From assembly GCF_028288185.1 (NCBI RefSeq), contig NZ_JAQBOF010000025.1:62001-126000 (forward strand): a DNA stretch of 64,000 bases. Direction: 5' to 3'. Shown here piece by piece: positions 46,136 through 54,360 of this stretch; the first letter of the stretch is position 1; the number at the start of each line of letters is the position of its first letter. Both the position numbers and the translations under genes were made by a program. Below the pieces are notes generated by a model, which saw only the letters and a list, made by a program, of their open reading frames with translations, ran no database searches and was not told the origin of the DNA. The stretch is from Mucilaginibacter sp. GTDB taxonomy: Bacteria; Bacteroidota; Bacteroidia; Sphingobacteriales; Sphingobacteriaceae.

Positions 46136-47563
46136 ATGCAACGCGAGCAACTTTCTGTATTTGATATGTTTAAGATAGGCATAGGCCCGTCAAGCTCACA
46201 TACGCTTGGGCCGTGGCGTGCCGCCCAGCAATTTGTGCAGGTACTTGAACAGGCCGAAGCATTGCCTTTAGTTACAGAAGTAAAAATATTATTATATGGA
46301 TCGCTGGCTAAAACCGGCCGGGGACACGGTACGGATATAGCTATATTGCTTGGCCTAAGTGGCGATGACCCGGTAACATTCGCGGTTGATGAGGTTACGC
46401 CTAAGATAGATCAGATAAAAGCCACCCATAAATTAGTTTTGGGCGGCAAGCACGAAATAAACTTTATGATGGATGACGATCTGTTATTTCTGTTTAACGA
46501 AAGCTTGCCTTATCACCCTAATGCGGTAACATTCCAGGCATTTTTAAGTACAGGGAAGGCTATGTCCGAAACCTATTATTCAATAGGTGGTGGTTTTGTA
46601 GTTAAAGAAGGCGAGCAAAGCCAGGGCAAAACCGAAGTTGACCTGCCTTTCCCGATTGATACAGCCGGAGACTTATTGCATTGGTGTATTAAAACCGGCC
46701 TAAAAATATCAGAAGTAGTAACCGAGAATGAGCTGGCCTGGCGTAGCGAGCAGGAAACCAAAACAGGCGTATTAAATATTTTTAACGCGATGGCAGAATG
46801 TATGTATCGCGGCAGCCATACTAAAGGCAAACTACCCGGTGGGTTAAATGTAGAACGCCGTGCCGCAAACCTTAATAAAAGATTAATTGGTAACAACGCC
46901 TACACTAATTTTAATGAATGGGTTACAGCCATAAGGCAAACCGGCGGCGGCTTTCAGAATATATTAGACTGGGTAAGCTGTTTCGCGCTGGCAGTTAATG
47001 AAGAAAATGCTTCATTTGGCCGCGTAGTAACCGCACCTACCAATGGCGCGGCAGGTGTTATACCGGCGGTATTGCAATATTATCTGGTTTTTTGTGATGA
47101 ATATAGTGACAAGCGGATTATCCAATTTCTATTAACCGCATCAGAGATTGGTTGCATCTTTAAAAAAGGAGCCACCATATCAGCAGCTATGGGCGGTTGC
47201 CAGGCAGAGATAGGTGTATCATCAGCAATGGCGGCAGCGGCGCTTACAGAGTGTTTAGGAGGCTCACAGCGCCAGGTAATGATGGCTGCAGAGATTGCTA
47301 TGGAACATCACCTGGGTCTAACCTGCGACCCGATAGGCGGCCTGGTGCAGGTGCCTTGTATCGAGCGCAATACTATGGGAGCTATCAAAGCCATTACAGC
47401 CTCACAATTAGCCTTGCAAACCAATCCGGACAACGCTAAAGTAAGCTTGGATGCCGTAGTTAAAACCATGTGGGAAACTGCCCAGGATATGAATTCTAAG
47501 TACAAAGAAACTGCCGATGGTGGACTAGCCATCAATATCCCGCTAAGTTTGCCGGAGTGTTAA
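46136..47563 (+). CDS. sdaA: L-serine ammonia-lyase (serine dehydratase), single-chain
   Basis: 475 residues with both alpha and beta domains in one chain. It deaminates serine to pyruvate using a 4Fe-4S cluster. [16 protein letters not shown] is the N-terminal substrate-site motif. The cluster cysteines are Cys355 (GGCQAEIG), Cys397 (LTCDPIGG) and Cys408 (VPCIERN), with the 42- and 11-residue spacings known for this family. [15 protein letters not shown] is also conserved. The enzyme is cytoplasmic and oxygen-sensitive. A 16-base perfect palindrome follows the gene. Confidence 0.95.
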   Translation: MQREQLSVFDMFKIGIGPSSSHTLGPWRAAQQFVQVLEQAEALPLVTEVKILLYGSLAKTGRGHGTDIAILLGLSGDDPVTFAVDEVTPKIDQIKATHKLVLGGKHEINFMMDDDLLFLFNESLPYHPNAVTFQAFLSTGKAMSETYYSIGGGFVVKEGEQSQGKTEVDLPFPIDTAGDLLHWCIKTGLKISEVVTENELAWRSEQETKTGVLNIFNAMAECMYRGSHTKGKLPGGLNVERRAANLNKRLIGNNAYTNFNEWVTAIRQTGGGFQNILDWVSCFALAVNEENASFGRVVTAPTNGAAGVIPAVLQYYLVFCDEYSDKRIIQFLLTASEIGCIFKKGATISAAMGGCQAEIGVSSAMAAAALTECLGGSQRQVMMAAEIAMEHHLGLTCDPIGGLVQVPCIERNTMGAIKAITASQLALQTNPDNAKVSLDAVVKTMWETAQDMNSKYKETADGGLAINIPLSLPEC

Positions 47564-47584
47564 TATTGGTGTACAAAGATTTAT

Positions 47585-47600
47585 GAAGTTTTAAAACTTC
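47585..47600. terminator. Palindrome between convergent sdaA and RES genes
   Basis: GAAGTTTTAAAACTTC is a perfect 16-base palindrome between two gene ends. It has no loop or T run, so a terminator role is uncertain. Confidence 0.3.
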
Positions 47601-47625
47601 GTAAACCTGCTTCGTTTTGCCTCAC

Positions 47626-48084
47626 TTACTTCTTAAACAACCTCGAATCAAACGAAAAAGTATCAATGCTTTTTATCTTCACTTTATTAAAATCAGTGTG
47701 CCTGGGATTGATCAGATAATTATGATCGCCGGTAACTGTTGCTGACGGAACCTGCAATATTAAATGCTTGTTGCTTCTTATAAAATTATCGCCTATGGTT
47801 TGCGTTGCTTTTACAAACGGGTTGCTGTTCCAGTTTTTGGGGAGGGTCTTTGTATCAAGTTTCAGTATGTCATCATCGGGCACTTCAACGCTGGCCAGGA
47901 AATAATTTGCAGGGATAATACCAACCGGCACGTGTACCGCGATTTCAACTACGGCTAAAGCGCGCGATGCGGCAGTATATAAAACGGGGATGCCTTTGCT
48001 GTTCCACCGGCCGCCGGTTTTTTCGGCGCCATAGCCCGATATATCATTAATAAATGCCTGCCTGCTAAGCCGGAAAACGATCAT
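47626..48084 (-). CDS. RES-domain toxin (NAD-degrading family)
   Basis: 152 residues. RES motifs are in order: Arg26 in TGGRWNSKG, Tyr36 in VLYTAASRALA and Glu47 in VVEIAVH, with IRSNKHLILQVPSA and NYLINPRHTDF toward the C-terminus. RES toxins of characterised systems adopt an ADP-ribosyltransferase-like fold and deplete NAD+. The gene begins inside the last codons of the antitoxin gene (4-base overlap), giving the usual antitoxin-then-toxin order of Xre/RES modules. Activity is inferred from the family. Confidence 0.92.
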   Translation of the reverse strand: MIVFRLSRQAFINDISGYGAEKTGGRWNSKGIPVLYTAASRALAVVEIAVHVPVGIIPANYFLASVEVPDDDILKLDTKTLPKNWNSNPFVKATQTIGDNFIRSNKHLILQVPSATVTGDHNYLINPRHTDFNKVKIKSIDTFSFDSRLFKK

Positions 48085-48488
48085 GCCAATACGCCAAATT
48101 CAATGCGTCCTAACTCATCATAAATAGCCTCAATACCGAAACCTGTATCTAAAAGATCTTTAGGCTTAACGCTGCCCAATGGGATACTGATGGTATCCAT
48201 CCAGGTGTAAAAGTTATCGGCTACGCCAAAAACAACAATACCTTTTTTGTATAAAAGCTCAATTTCTAATATCCTTTCAGAGTAAAGCGGATCAAAAGAT
48301 TTGTTCTCTTTTTTATAACGTTGTATGGTGCGCTCAGAAAGATGCAGGTATGACGACCACTCTTCCAGGCCAAAATGTATTTGGTTTGATAAATTGTTAA
48401 AATAAGGAAATGGCACCCCCTCCCTAACCATATTAGTCAGATCAAAGGAATCCTCTTCAGGATGTTTATATAATTTTTCTTTACTCAT
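48081..48488 (-). CDS. Xre/ParS-type antitoxin (DUF2384 family) of the RES module
   Basis: About 135 residues from the ATG at 48488. LEEWSSYLHLSERTIQRYKK is the Xre-like DNA-binding helix-turn-helix, and IPLGSVKPKDLLDTGFGIEA is the C-terminal toxin-binding (DUF2384/MbcA-ParS) domain with the typical PxxLL pattern. It should block the RES active site and repress its own promoter. ATG 48512 and TTG 48515 are in frame, but they lie at or in the -7 box, before the predicted transcript start, so the third start is preferred. It overlaps the toxin gene by 4 bases. Confidence 0.88.
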   Translation of the reverse strand: MSKEKLYKHPEEDSFDLTNMVREGVPFPYFNNLSNQIHFGLEEWSSYLHLSERTIQRYKKENKSFDPLYSERILEIELLYKKGIVVFGVADNFYTWMDTISIPLGSVKPKDLLDTGFGIEAIYDELGRIEFGVLA

Positions 48489-48500
48489 CCCAGTATCATT

Positions 48501-48531
48501 GACATCTGTCATCAAATTTACGACACTTGTC
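48501..48531 (-). promoter_or_regulatory. Two GACAnnTGTC operators for the RES/Xre operon
   Basis: GACATCTGTC at 48501-48510 and GACACTTGTC at 48522-48531 share a GACA-N2-TGTC dyad and start exactly 21 bases apart (two helical turns). They flank the -7 box, an arrangement suited to cooperative self-repression by the antitoxin. Confidence 0.55.
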
Positions 48532-48544
48532 TTAGATAAACAAA
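48513..48544 (-). promoter_or_regulatory. Consensus Bacteroidota promoter for the RES/Xre operon
   Basis: On the minus strand TTTG (48544-48541), a 20-base spacer and TAAATTTG (48520-48513) match the -33/-7 consensus exactly. The transcript should start near 48508. Confidence 0.7.
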
Positions 48545-48609
48545 TCTTTTTGAAATTATTTTATTTAACTAATTGATTTTTAACCATGAGGGTTACATGG
48601 TTAATCTTT

Positions 48610-49341
48610 TTAGGGTACTATCTCCATATCAAATAATACGGAAATATAGTGTTGTAGGATGGTTTGAACCCGTTTAATATCAACCTCGGTACCTAGCTCT
48701 TGCTGCATAGACGTTACCGCCTTATCATCAATACCGCAGGGGATTATATTTTTAAAATACGATAGATCGTTATTTACATTAAACGCCAGGCCATGCATGG
48801 TAACCCATCGGCTGCAGCGCACACCCATAGCGCTTATTTTGCGGGCACGCTCGTTATCGGCATCCAGCCAAACACCGGTATAGCCGGGGTAGCGTGATGC
48901 TTTAATACCGTAGTCCGCCAAGGTAAGTATTACAGCCTCTTCGAGCGTGCGTAGGTATAAGTGTATATCGGTAAAAAAATTATCAAGGTCAAGTATCGGG
49001 TACGCTACAATTTGTCCGGGGCCGTGGTAAGTAATGTCACCACCACGGTTAATGTGGTAGTAGGTGGCGTCATTGTCTTGCAGTCCTTTTTCATCTAGGA
49101 GTAAGTGCTCCGGCTTGCCGCTATTGCCTAAAGTATAAACGTGCAGGTGTTCACAAAAAACAAGATAGTTAGGTGTTAAAGTATCATCAGGTTGGTTATC
49201 GCCATCAGCCGTTGCTAATTGTCGGTTACGTATCTCCATTTTTATGGCGATAGTATCATTAAACAGCACTTCCTGTTTTGCCCAGGCCTCTTTGTAATCA
49301 ATTAATCCCCAATCCTGTACTGTTACCTTTTTGTTCTTCAT
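48610..49341 (-). CDS. lipB: Octanoyl-[acyl-carrier-protein]:protein octanoyltransferase LipB
   Basis: 243 residues. It transfers octanoyl groups from ACP to lipoyl domains, the first step of lipoate assembly. INRGGDITYHGPGQIVAYPI is the family signature. The catalytic pair is Lys168 (ARKISAMGVR) and Cys202 (IIPCGI), separated by 34 residues as in E. coli. It is 2 bases downstream of a phosphopantetheinyl transferase gene, which makes holo-ACP, the carrier that LipB uses, so the coupling makes biochemical sense. Confidence 0.96.
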   Translation of the reverse strand: MKNKKVTVQDWGLIDYKEAWAKQEVLFNDTIAIKMEIRNRQLATADGDNQPDDTLTPNYLVFCEHLHVYTLGNSGKPEHLLLDEKGLQDNDATYYHINRGGDITYHGPGQIVAYPILDLDNFFTDIHLYLRTLEEAVILTLADYGIKASRYPGYTGVWLDADNERARKISAMGVRCSRWVTMHGLAFNVNNDLSYFKNIIPCGIDDKAVTSMQQELGTEVDIKRVQTILQHYISVLFDMEIVP

Positions 49342-49343
49342 CT

Positions 49344-49982
49344 CTATCCCTTTACGTAACCTATCATGTAGTCTTCGTACTGCAAATATCCTACGGTATA
49401 ATCAATTTTGGTATCGCCTTTCGTTAAAATGGCATTAACCTGACCCTGTTCTGTAAACTCAAACGGATTTATTAAAATATCATCCATAAATGACACCTCT
49501 TTTTGCCCATTGCATTTATATACAGCCTCTTTAGCACACCAGCAGACATATAGTTGTGGTACCCTGTTTTCAGTGCCAATAAAAGCCAATTCTTTAGGTA
49601 ATAAAAACCGGGCAGCAATACGCTCTACCTTTTCTTTTACCTGCTCAATATCGATACCTACCGGGCTTTTTTTACTGATCATCACCGCCGCATAATCAAA
49701 CGAATGGCTTAACGAGATGTGATAAGGCAGTGATACCAAATAAGGTTTGCCATGCTCATCAACCTGGCAGTCAATATATTCATCGGTAAGCAGCATTTTA
49801 CGTAAAAGCACACGTGTGCCCAGCCAATGCAGATGGCGCTTACCGTTGCTTATATTTTCAACAAAAGCCTTTTCATCATTATTTAGCTGTAGCTGATTAT
49901 ACAGATCTTCGGCCTGCTCTTCAATTTTCCAGAGCGCAAATTCTGTATCATCATCAACCCGTTGCCTGTAAGCTATAGCCAT
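49344..49982 (-). CDS. 4'-phosphopantetheinyl transferase (Sfp-like)
   Basis: 212 residues from the ATG at 49982; a TTG at 49997 would add 5. The family motifs are PVGIDIEQVKEKVERIAARF, supplying the Mg2+-binding Asp/Glu, and CWCAKEAVYK. The enzyme moves the phosphopantetheine arm of CoA onto a carrier protein. Since the size matches Sfp-type rather than the short AcpS type, it may serve fatty-acid ACP or secondary carriers. It lies 2 bases before lipB and has a consensus promoter upstream (50007-50041). Confidence 0.9.
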   Translation of the reverse strand: MAIAYRQRVDDDTEFALWKIEEQAEDLYNQLQLNNDEKAFVENISNGKRHLHWLGTRVLLRKMLLTDEYIDCQVDEHGKPYLVSLPYHISLSHSFDYAAVMISKKSPVGIDIEQVKEKVERIAARFLLPKELAFIGTENRVPQLYVCWCAKEAVYKCNGQKEVSFMDDILINPFEFTEQGQVNAILTKGDTKIDYTVGYLQYEDYMIGYVKG

Positions 49983-50006
49983 AAAAGTAAATTGCAAATA
50001 CTACGA

Positions 50007-50041
50007 CAAACTTATAGCAAATAATTCTATTTTTAGCCAAA
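50007..50041 (-). promoter_or_regulatory. Predicted promoter for the phosphopantetheinyl transferase-lipB operon
   Basis: On the minus strand TTTG (50041-50038), a 23-base spacer and TAAGTTTG (50014-50007). It would start the transcript near 50003, about 20 bases before the ATG at 49982. Confidence 0.55.
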
Positions 50042-50058
50042 TTCCCTAACGTAGTTGT

Positions 50059-50595
50059 ATGATACTGTCTGATAAGCGCATTCTTGAAGAAATTGAAAAA
50101 GGCCACATCATTATTGAGCCGTTTAAACGTGAATGTTTAGGTACAAACTCGTACGATGTACATTTAGGAAAACACCTTGCTACATACCGGGATAGGGTGT
50201 TGGATGCTAAGCTGCATAATGAGATTGATAGCTTTGAAATACCTAAGGACGGATTTGTTTTACAACCCAACACACTTTATTTAGGCGTAACGGTTGAGTA
50301 TACCGAAACCCATAAACATGTTCCGTTTTTAGAAGGTAAATCAAGCACTGGCCGGTTAGGTATTGATATACACGCTACAGCAGGTAAAGGTGATGTTGGC
50401 TTTTGTAACACCTGGACATTAGAAATATCATGCGCCCAACCCGTAAAAATCTATTCCGGTATGCCCATTGGCCAGTTAATATATTTTGCTGTCGAGGGTG
50501 ATATTGAAACCCTTTACAATACTAAAAGCAATGCTAAATACAATAACAAAACCACACGACCAGTTGAAAGCATGATGTGGAAGAATAAGTTTTAA
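50059..50595 (+). CDS. dcd: dCTP deaminase
   Basis: 178 residues. It converts dCTP to dUTP for thymidylate synthesis. The family residues are Ser95 and Arg99 in GKSSTGRLGI and Glu122 in NTWTLEIS, with the same 4- and 23-residue spacings as Ser111/Arg115/Glu138 of E. coli Dcd. GTNSYDVHLGKHLATY is also canonical. Divergent from the phosphopantetheinyl transferase gene. Whether it also hydrolyses dUTP cannot be read here. Confidence 0.95.
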   Translation: MILSDKRILEEIEKGHIIIEPFKRECLGTNSYDVHLGKHLATYRDRVLDAKLHNEIDSFEIPKDGFVLQPNTLYLGVTVEYTETHKHVPFLEGKSSTGRLGIDIHATAGKGDVGFCNTWTLEISCAQPVKIYSGMPIGQLIYFAVEGDIETLYNTKSNAKYNNKTTRPVESMMWKNKF

Positions 50596-50622
50596 CCACT
50601 CTTCTGCCTCCAAAAAAGCTTA

Positions 50623-51447
50623 TTACTCTTTCGCTAAAGTAAATTTGCCCCAAAAGTCTATTGGGTCGCCAGTTGCTTTAACGTGTTCTGCTGATGTATG
50701 GCTTCGTCCGCCGCCACCAGCCATACCACCACCGCCTCTGCGTCCGCCGCCACCGCCACCACCGCCGCGCCCGCCACGGCCACCGCCTGCGTTCGTATTC
50801 AGGTTTCCATCCTGGTCGTCAGCTTGTTTTTTTATGGTTGATTGGTCGCCGTTTATTTTAATATTAAAGGCCCATTCATTTTTTTTCAATTCATCGGCAT
50901 GGAAAAGTTTTAGCGGGATAACCTCTTCATAAACCAGAAACCCATGTATGTCATAATCAATACTAACCCTAAAGCCATACGTGTTTTCCAACGTAAATAT
51001 ATCACTCTCCACATCTTTAAATCCATCCGCTTTAATCCTTTTTAATTTGGTTAAGTTGGCTTCTGCCTTTTTTTCCTGAGCGGTATAATTATCGGCAAAA
51101 CTTACACTTTCCTGTTCGGCAAACGGAAAAGTGACACTATAGGTTGGCTTTTTATGACCTTTAGGGTCAATGCTTAAAGTAACCCCTGCTGATAATATGC
51201 GAAACTGCTGTATAGGATCAATGGTTTTTAAAACCAGGTACATATTGTCCTTGTCATTTGCTAATGTGTAATTAATTTTCGTTTCGTTATTATAATAACT
51301 AAGGCTGTCTCCCCATTCTGTCAGGCTGCCGTCAATAGTAACATGCGTGGGTGCTGGCTTTAGATTTATGGTTTGTGCACAGCAAACATTAATCCCAAGT
51401 AGTTGAACAATAAAAGCGGCAAAACAATAAGAATAGTTTTTTTTCAT
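50623..51447 (-). CDS. Exported CBM9-like domain protein with Gly/Arg-rich tail
   Basis: 274 residues from the ATG at 51447, which gives a signal peptide (MKKNYSYCFAAFIVQLLGIN to CCAQ). An upstream frame start at 51483 is unlikely. The mature domain (VTIDGSLTEWGDSLSYYNNE, then INYTLANDKDNMYLVLKT) matches the carbohydrate-binding family 9-like fold often placed in surface proteins. Near the C-terminus there is a run of Gly with Arg and Met (GGGRGGRGGGG, GGMAGGGGR). The last residues (IDFWGKFTLAKE) return to ordinary sequence. The function is unknown; Gly-rich tails may contact surfaces or nucleic acid. Confidence 0.7.
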   Translation of the reverse strand: MKKNYSYCFAAFIVQLLGINVCCAQTINLKPAPTHVTIDGSLTEWGDSLSYYNNETKINYTLANDKDNMYLVLKTIDPIQQFRILSAGVTLSIDPKGHKKPTYSVTFPFAEQESVSFADNYTAQEKKAEANLTKLKRIKADGFKDVESDIFTLENTYGFRVSIDYDIHGFLVYEEVIPLKLFHADELKKNEWAFNIKINGDQSTIKKQADDQDGNLNTNAGGGRGGRGGGGGGGGRRGGGGMAGGGGRSHTSAEHVKATGDPIDFWGKFTLAKE

Positions 51448-51483
51448 GATAGGTATTATATGGATAATAAAACTAAACAACAT

Positions 51484-51518
51484 TTTGATTTATTTATTAT
51501 TGTTTTTGAGTAAATTTG
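51484..51518 (+). promoter_or_regulatory. Predicted promoter for clpS
   Basis: TTTG (51484-51487), a 23-base spacer and TAAATTTG (51511-51518). The transcript would start near 51523, only a few bases before the ATG at 51528. It also covers a possible TTG start at 51516, which is therefore rejected. Confidence 0.55.
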
Positions 51519-51527
51519 TTGACATAC

Positions 51528-51812
51528 ATGTCGACTACAGAAACACAGGAAAAGACCTTCACGCTTGAAGAGCTACTGGCGGGATTTAAAGAACTGCATC
51601 GCCTTATTTTATGGAATGATGATCATAACACCTTCGATCATGTTATCCATTGCATGATAAAATATCTGGACTATACCGAAAGCCAGGCCGAGCGCATAGC
51701 CTGGAAAGTACATAACGAAGGTAAGTGCGCTATACTGGAAGGGTCATTTACCGAAGTTGAAGTTTACCGCAAAATTTTACAGCAGGAGGGGTTGACGGTT
51801 AGTGTGGATTGA
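51528..51812 (+). CDS. clpS: ATP-dependent Clp protease adaptor ClpS
   Basis: 94 residues from the ATG at 51528. ClpS delivers N-degron proteins to ClpAP/ClpCP. The core HRLILWNDDHNTFDHVIHCM carries the conserved NDD-xxT/F pocket, and AERIAWKVHNEGKCAILEGS is the second signature (the usual H-x-x-G region). A predicted promoter leaves almost no leader. It ends just before a dispersed terminator element. Confidence 0.94.
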   Translation: MSTTETQEKTFTLEELLAGFKELHRLILWNDDHNTFDHVIHCMIKYLDYTESQAERIAWKVHNEGKCAILEGSFTEVEVYRKILQQEGLTVSVD

Positions 51813-51816
51813 GTTG

Positions 51817-51965
51817 TTAAAGATTAGTGATTGAAGATTGGCTCTAAAGATTAATTGAAGATTATGCTGGTCAATTAAATACGAAAAGCCTCCTGATATA
51901 TCGGAAGGCTTTTTCTTTTATAGACGAGCGATAGGCCCAATCTTTAATCTTCAATAACTAATCTT
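51817..51965. repeat. Dispersed terminator-bearing element, copy B
   Basis: Related to 10306-10425: outer arms built from AAGATT(A/G) words and the shared blocks GTCAATTAAATA, GGCTTTTTCTTT and GCGATAGGCCCAATCTTT. Like copy A, it separates convergent genes. Confidence 0.75.
51884..51913. terminator. Bidirectional terminator between clpS and ilvE
   Basis: AAAAGCCT (51884-51891) pairs with AGGCTTTT (51906-51913), followed by a T run. The stem differs from that of copy A by paired changes. Confidence 0.8.
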
Positions 51966-51967
51966 TA

Positions 51968-53032
51968 TCACACAAAATAATTCCATCCATGTACATCCGG
52001 GCCGTTTCCATAACGGATAGCGTCTAACGTTTTTAATGCTTTTTTTGAGAATTCTCTTTCTTTCGGGTCTATCAGCGTGTACTCTTCGCCATTAAGGCTT
52101 ATAGAGCCAACCGGTGCTATAGTGGCGGCGGTGCCTGCTCCAAACGCATCGGTTAGTTTGCCGTTTTTGGCGCCTTCAATAATCTCGGCAACAGAAACTT
52201 TGCGTTCCTCAACCGGGAAACCAAAATCGTTAGCTAATGCAATAACGGTATCGCGGGTTACGCCATCTAATATCGTATCCTGCGCTAATGGGGTTATTAA
52301 CTTGCCATCCAATACAAACATGGCATTGGCAGCGCCCATTTCTTCAATATATTTATGTTCTTTGGCATCAGTCCAAATCAGTTGGTCAAAACCTTCTTCG
52401 GTAGCTTTTTTAGCAGGATACATAGAACCGCCGTAATTGCCTGATGATTTGGCAAAGCCCATGCCACCCTCGGCAGACCGGGTATAATGTGTTTCGATCT
52501 TTACTCTTAGCGGCTTGGTAAAATAAGGCCCAACCGGGCAAAGTAAAACCATGTATTTATAAGTATTTGAAGGTGCAACCCCCAAAAACTGATCGGTAGC
52601 AAACATAAACGGCCTTATGTATAAGGAGTGGCCGGGCGCGGCAGGTATCCAGTCGCGGTCAATATCTACAATGGCGGCAAGGCTTTGCAAAAATACATCC
52701 TCTGGTATGGTCGGCATGCATAAACGCTCGGCAGATTTATTAAAACGTTTCGCGTTCTTATCCGGGCGAAATATAGATACTTTACCATCAGCATGTTTGT
52801 AGGCTTTTATCCCCTCAAAAAATGACTGGCCATAATGTAAAGATGAAATACCAGGGCTGACCGTAATTTCGCCATAAGGAACAATTTCAAAATTTTTCCA
52901 TTCGCCATCAGCATAATCTGCAACCAGCATGTGGTCAGAAAATGTGCGGCCGAAAACCAGGTTACTAAAATCGGTCTCGGCTAAACGCGATTTGCTTGTT
53001 TTGGTGATTTTGATATCCAGCGTGTCAGTCAT
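51968..53032 (-). CDS. ilvE: Branched-chain amino-acid aminotransferase
   Basis: 354 residues, PLP-dependent fold type IV. It interconverts Leu, Ile and Val with their 2-oxo acids. SLHYGQSFFEGIKAYKHADG is the N-terminal signature. The PLP lysine is Lys195 in GFAKSSGNYGGS, and YIEEMGAANAMFVL plus DGVTRDTVIALA follow. The length and motifs match the long, eukaryote-like BCAT class rather than E. coli IlvE. It is monocistronic, with a terminator element downstream and a 194-base gap before ridA in which nothing was recognised. Confidence 0.96.
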   Translation of the reverse strand: MTDTLDIKITKTSKSRLAETDFSNLVFGRTFSDHMLVADYADGEWKNFEIVPYGEITVSPGISSLHYGQSFFEGIKAYKHADGKVSIFRPDKNAKRFNKSAERLCMPTIPEDVFLQSLAAIVDIDRDWIPAAPGHSLYIRPFMFATDQFLGVAPSNTYKYMVLLCPVGPYFTKPLRVKIETHYTRSAEGGMGFAKSSGNYGGSMYPAKKATEEGFDQLIWTDAKEHKYIEEMGAANAMFVLDGKLITPLAQDTILDGVTRDTVIALANDFGFPVEERKVSVAEIIEGAKNGKLTDAFGAGTAATIAPVGSISLNGEEYTLIDPKEREFSKKALKTLDAIRYGNGPDVHGWNYFV

Positions 53033-53226
53033 TGCTTTGCGTATTTGTAATTCAGGAAGTGCAATTTACCTAATTTACAGCGTGTTTAGCAACAGAAATT
53101 TGATTTTATTATGCATGCAGAATAAAATTCTGTCAGTTTGGTTTTCAAAATAATCAAACTAATAATTTGGTTTGTTTAGCGGATTTATATTTTAACGCAG
53201 GCAATTAAGTTGTTAGCAATAAATTG

Positions 53227-53613
53227 CTACATCATCGCAATACACTCCACCGATACCAATATCCCACCGGGAAAAGGCATTACCTGCGGCGCGCTGCGTG
53301 CCGGTGGGTTCTCGGGAAAAAACTCGGTGTAAATTTTATTAATAGCCGTAAAGCTATGGTCCTCTCCGCTTACCATCCATACGGTAACTTTTGCTATTTT
53401 ATTTAAGGCGCTGCCCGCTTCTTCCAGAATAGTTTGAATGTTTTTAAAGGCCTGCCTTATTTGTTCTTCAAAGCCGCCCTCGATAAGTTTGCCTGTTAAT
53501 GGGTCGACACCAGTTGTACCCGAAACATAAATAACATTGCCGGCAATGGAAGCCTGCGGGATAACCGTATTACTACGTGGTACTTTGGTTGTATTGAAAT
53601 TTTTAGGTTGCAT
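53227..53613 (-). CDS. ridA: RidA family reactive imine/enamine deaminase
   Basis: 128 residues, the usual size. RidA hydrolyses reactive 2-aminoacrylate-type imines formed by PLP dehydratases; the neighbouring ilvE and the serine dehydratase in this window are related to such metabolism. IYVSGTTGVDPLTGKLI and the conserved Arg in ENPPARSAPQV with VSVECIA at the end are clear. Homotrimer in the cytoplasm. Confidence 0.92.
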   Translation of the reverse strand: MQPKNFNTTKVPRSNTVIPQASIAGNVIYVSGTTGVDPLTGKLIEGGFEEQIRQAFKNIQTILEEAGSALNKIAKVTVWMVSGEDHSFTAINKIYTEFFPENPPARSAPQVMPFPGGILVSVECIAMM

Positions 53614-53668
53614 TGTTAATAAGTGTTGGTTATTGGATGGTGCAATATATAACTATGGTAATAAATGG

Positions 53669-54355
53669 TTATGCCGTATTTATCAGACCAATATTTTGCG
53701 TATAACTGCTCCCAACCGGCAAAACAGATCCATTTACATTGAGCTGATGCCTTTCAATTTTATCAATTTTGTTTATAGAGGCAATAAACGAGCGGTGTAT
53801 GCGGATAAATTTATTAGCCGGCAGCATGGCCTCTACTTCGGTTATTGTCATACGGGATAGAATAGTTTTATCCGCCAAAACAAAATTAACATAGTTGCCC
53901 GTTGCTTCAAGGTAGCAAATATCATTAAAACTAATCCTTACCTGTTCATACCCGGTTTTTAGGAAAATATGGTCGGTATTATTGTCCGTCTTGTTTCTTA
54001 GCGTGTAAATTTCATTGGCTTTATTGCAAGCTTTAATAAATCGCGGCAGCGAGAATGGCTTTAACAAATAATTAATCGCATCCAATTCAAAGCTCTCAAC
54101 TGCATGTTCAGAATAAGCGGTAGTGAAGATCACCAATGGCTTTTTGCTGATACATTTTAACAGATCGATGCCGCTTATGTCGGGCATTTTAATATCCAGG
54201 AATAGCAGGTCAACCGATTGTGTTTGCAGGTACTCCATCGCCTTAAAGGCATCGGTAAATATGGCCTTTAAATCAATAAACGATACTTTAGAGGCATGCG
54301 ATTGCACAACTTCTAAAGCAGGTGGCTCGTCATCAATCGCTATAGCGGTAAGCAT
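53669..54355 (-). CDS. LytTR-family response regulator
   Basis: 228 residues. Receiver (about 1-120): AIDDEPPALEVV, phospho-acceptor Asp54 in FLDIKMPDISGIDLL, FTTAYSEHAVESF and Lys in LLKPFS. LytTR DNA-binding domain (about 130-228): CYLEATGNYVNFVL and IHRSFIASINKID. No histidine kinase lies beside it, so it is an orphan here. It follows a TlpA-like gene by only 5 bases, in one operon with a SirB1-like gene farther upstream. Confidence 0.93.
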   Translation of the reverse strand: MLTAIAIDDEPPALEVVQSHASKVSFIDLKAIFTDAFKAMEYLQTQSVDLLFLDIKMPDISGIDLLKCISKKPLVIFTTAYSEHAVESFELDAINYLLKPFSLPRFIKACNKANEIYTLRNKTDNNTDHIFLKTGYEQVRISFNDICYLEATGNYVNFVLADKTILSRMTITEVEAMLPANKFIRIHRSFIASINKIDKIERHQLNVNGSVLPVGSSYTQNIGLINTA

Positions 54356-54360
54356 AATAG

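Noticed and set aside
50645..50932. Proline-rich plus-strand frame opposite the Gly-rich protein
   Set aside because: The CCN proline codons are the complement of the Gly codons in the real minus-strand gene.
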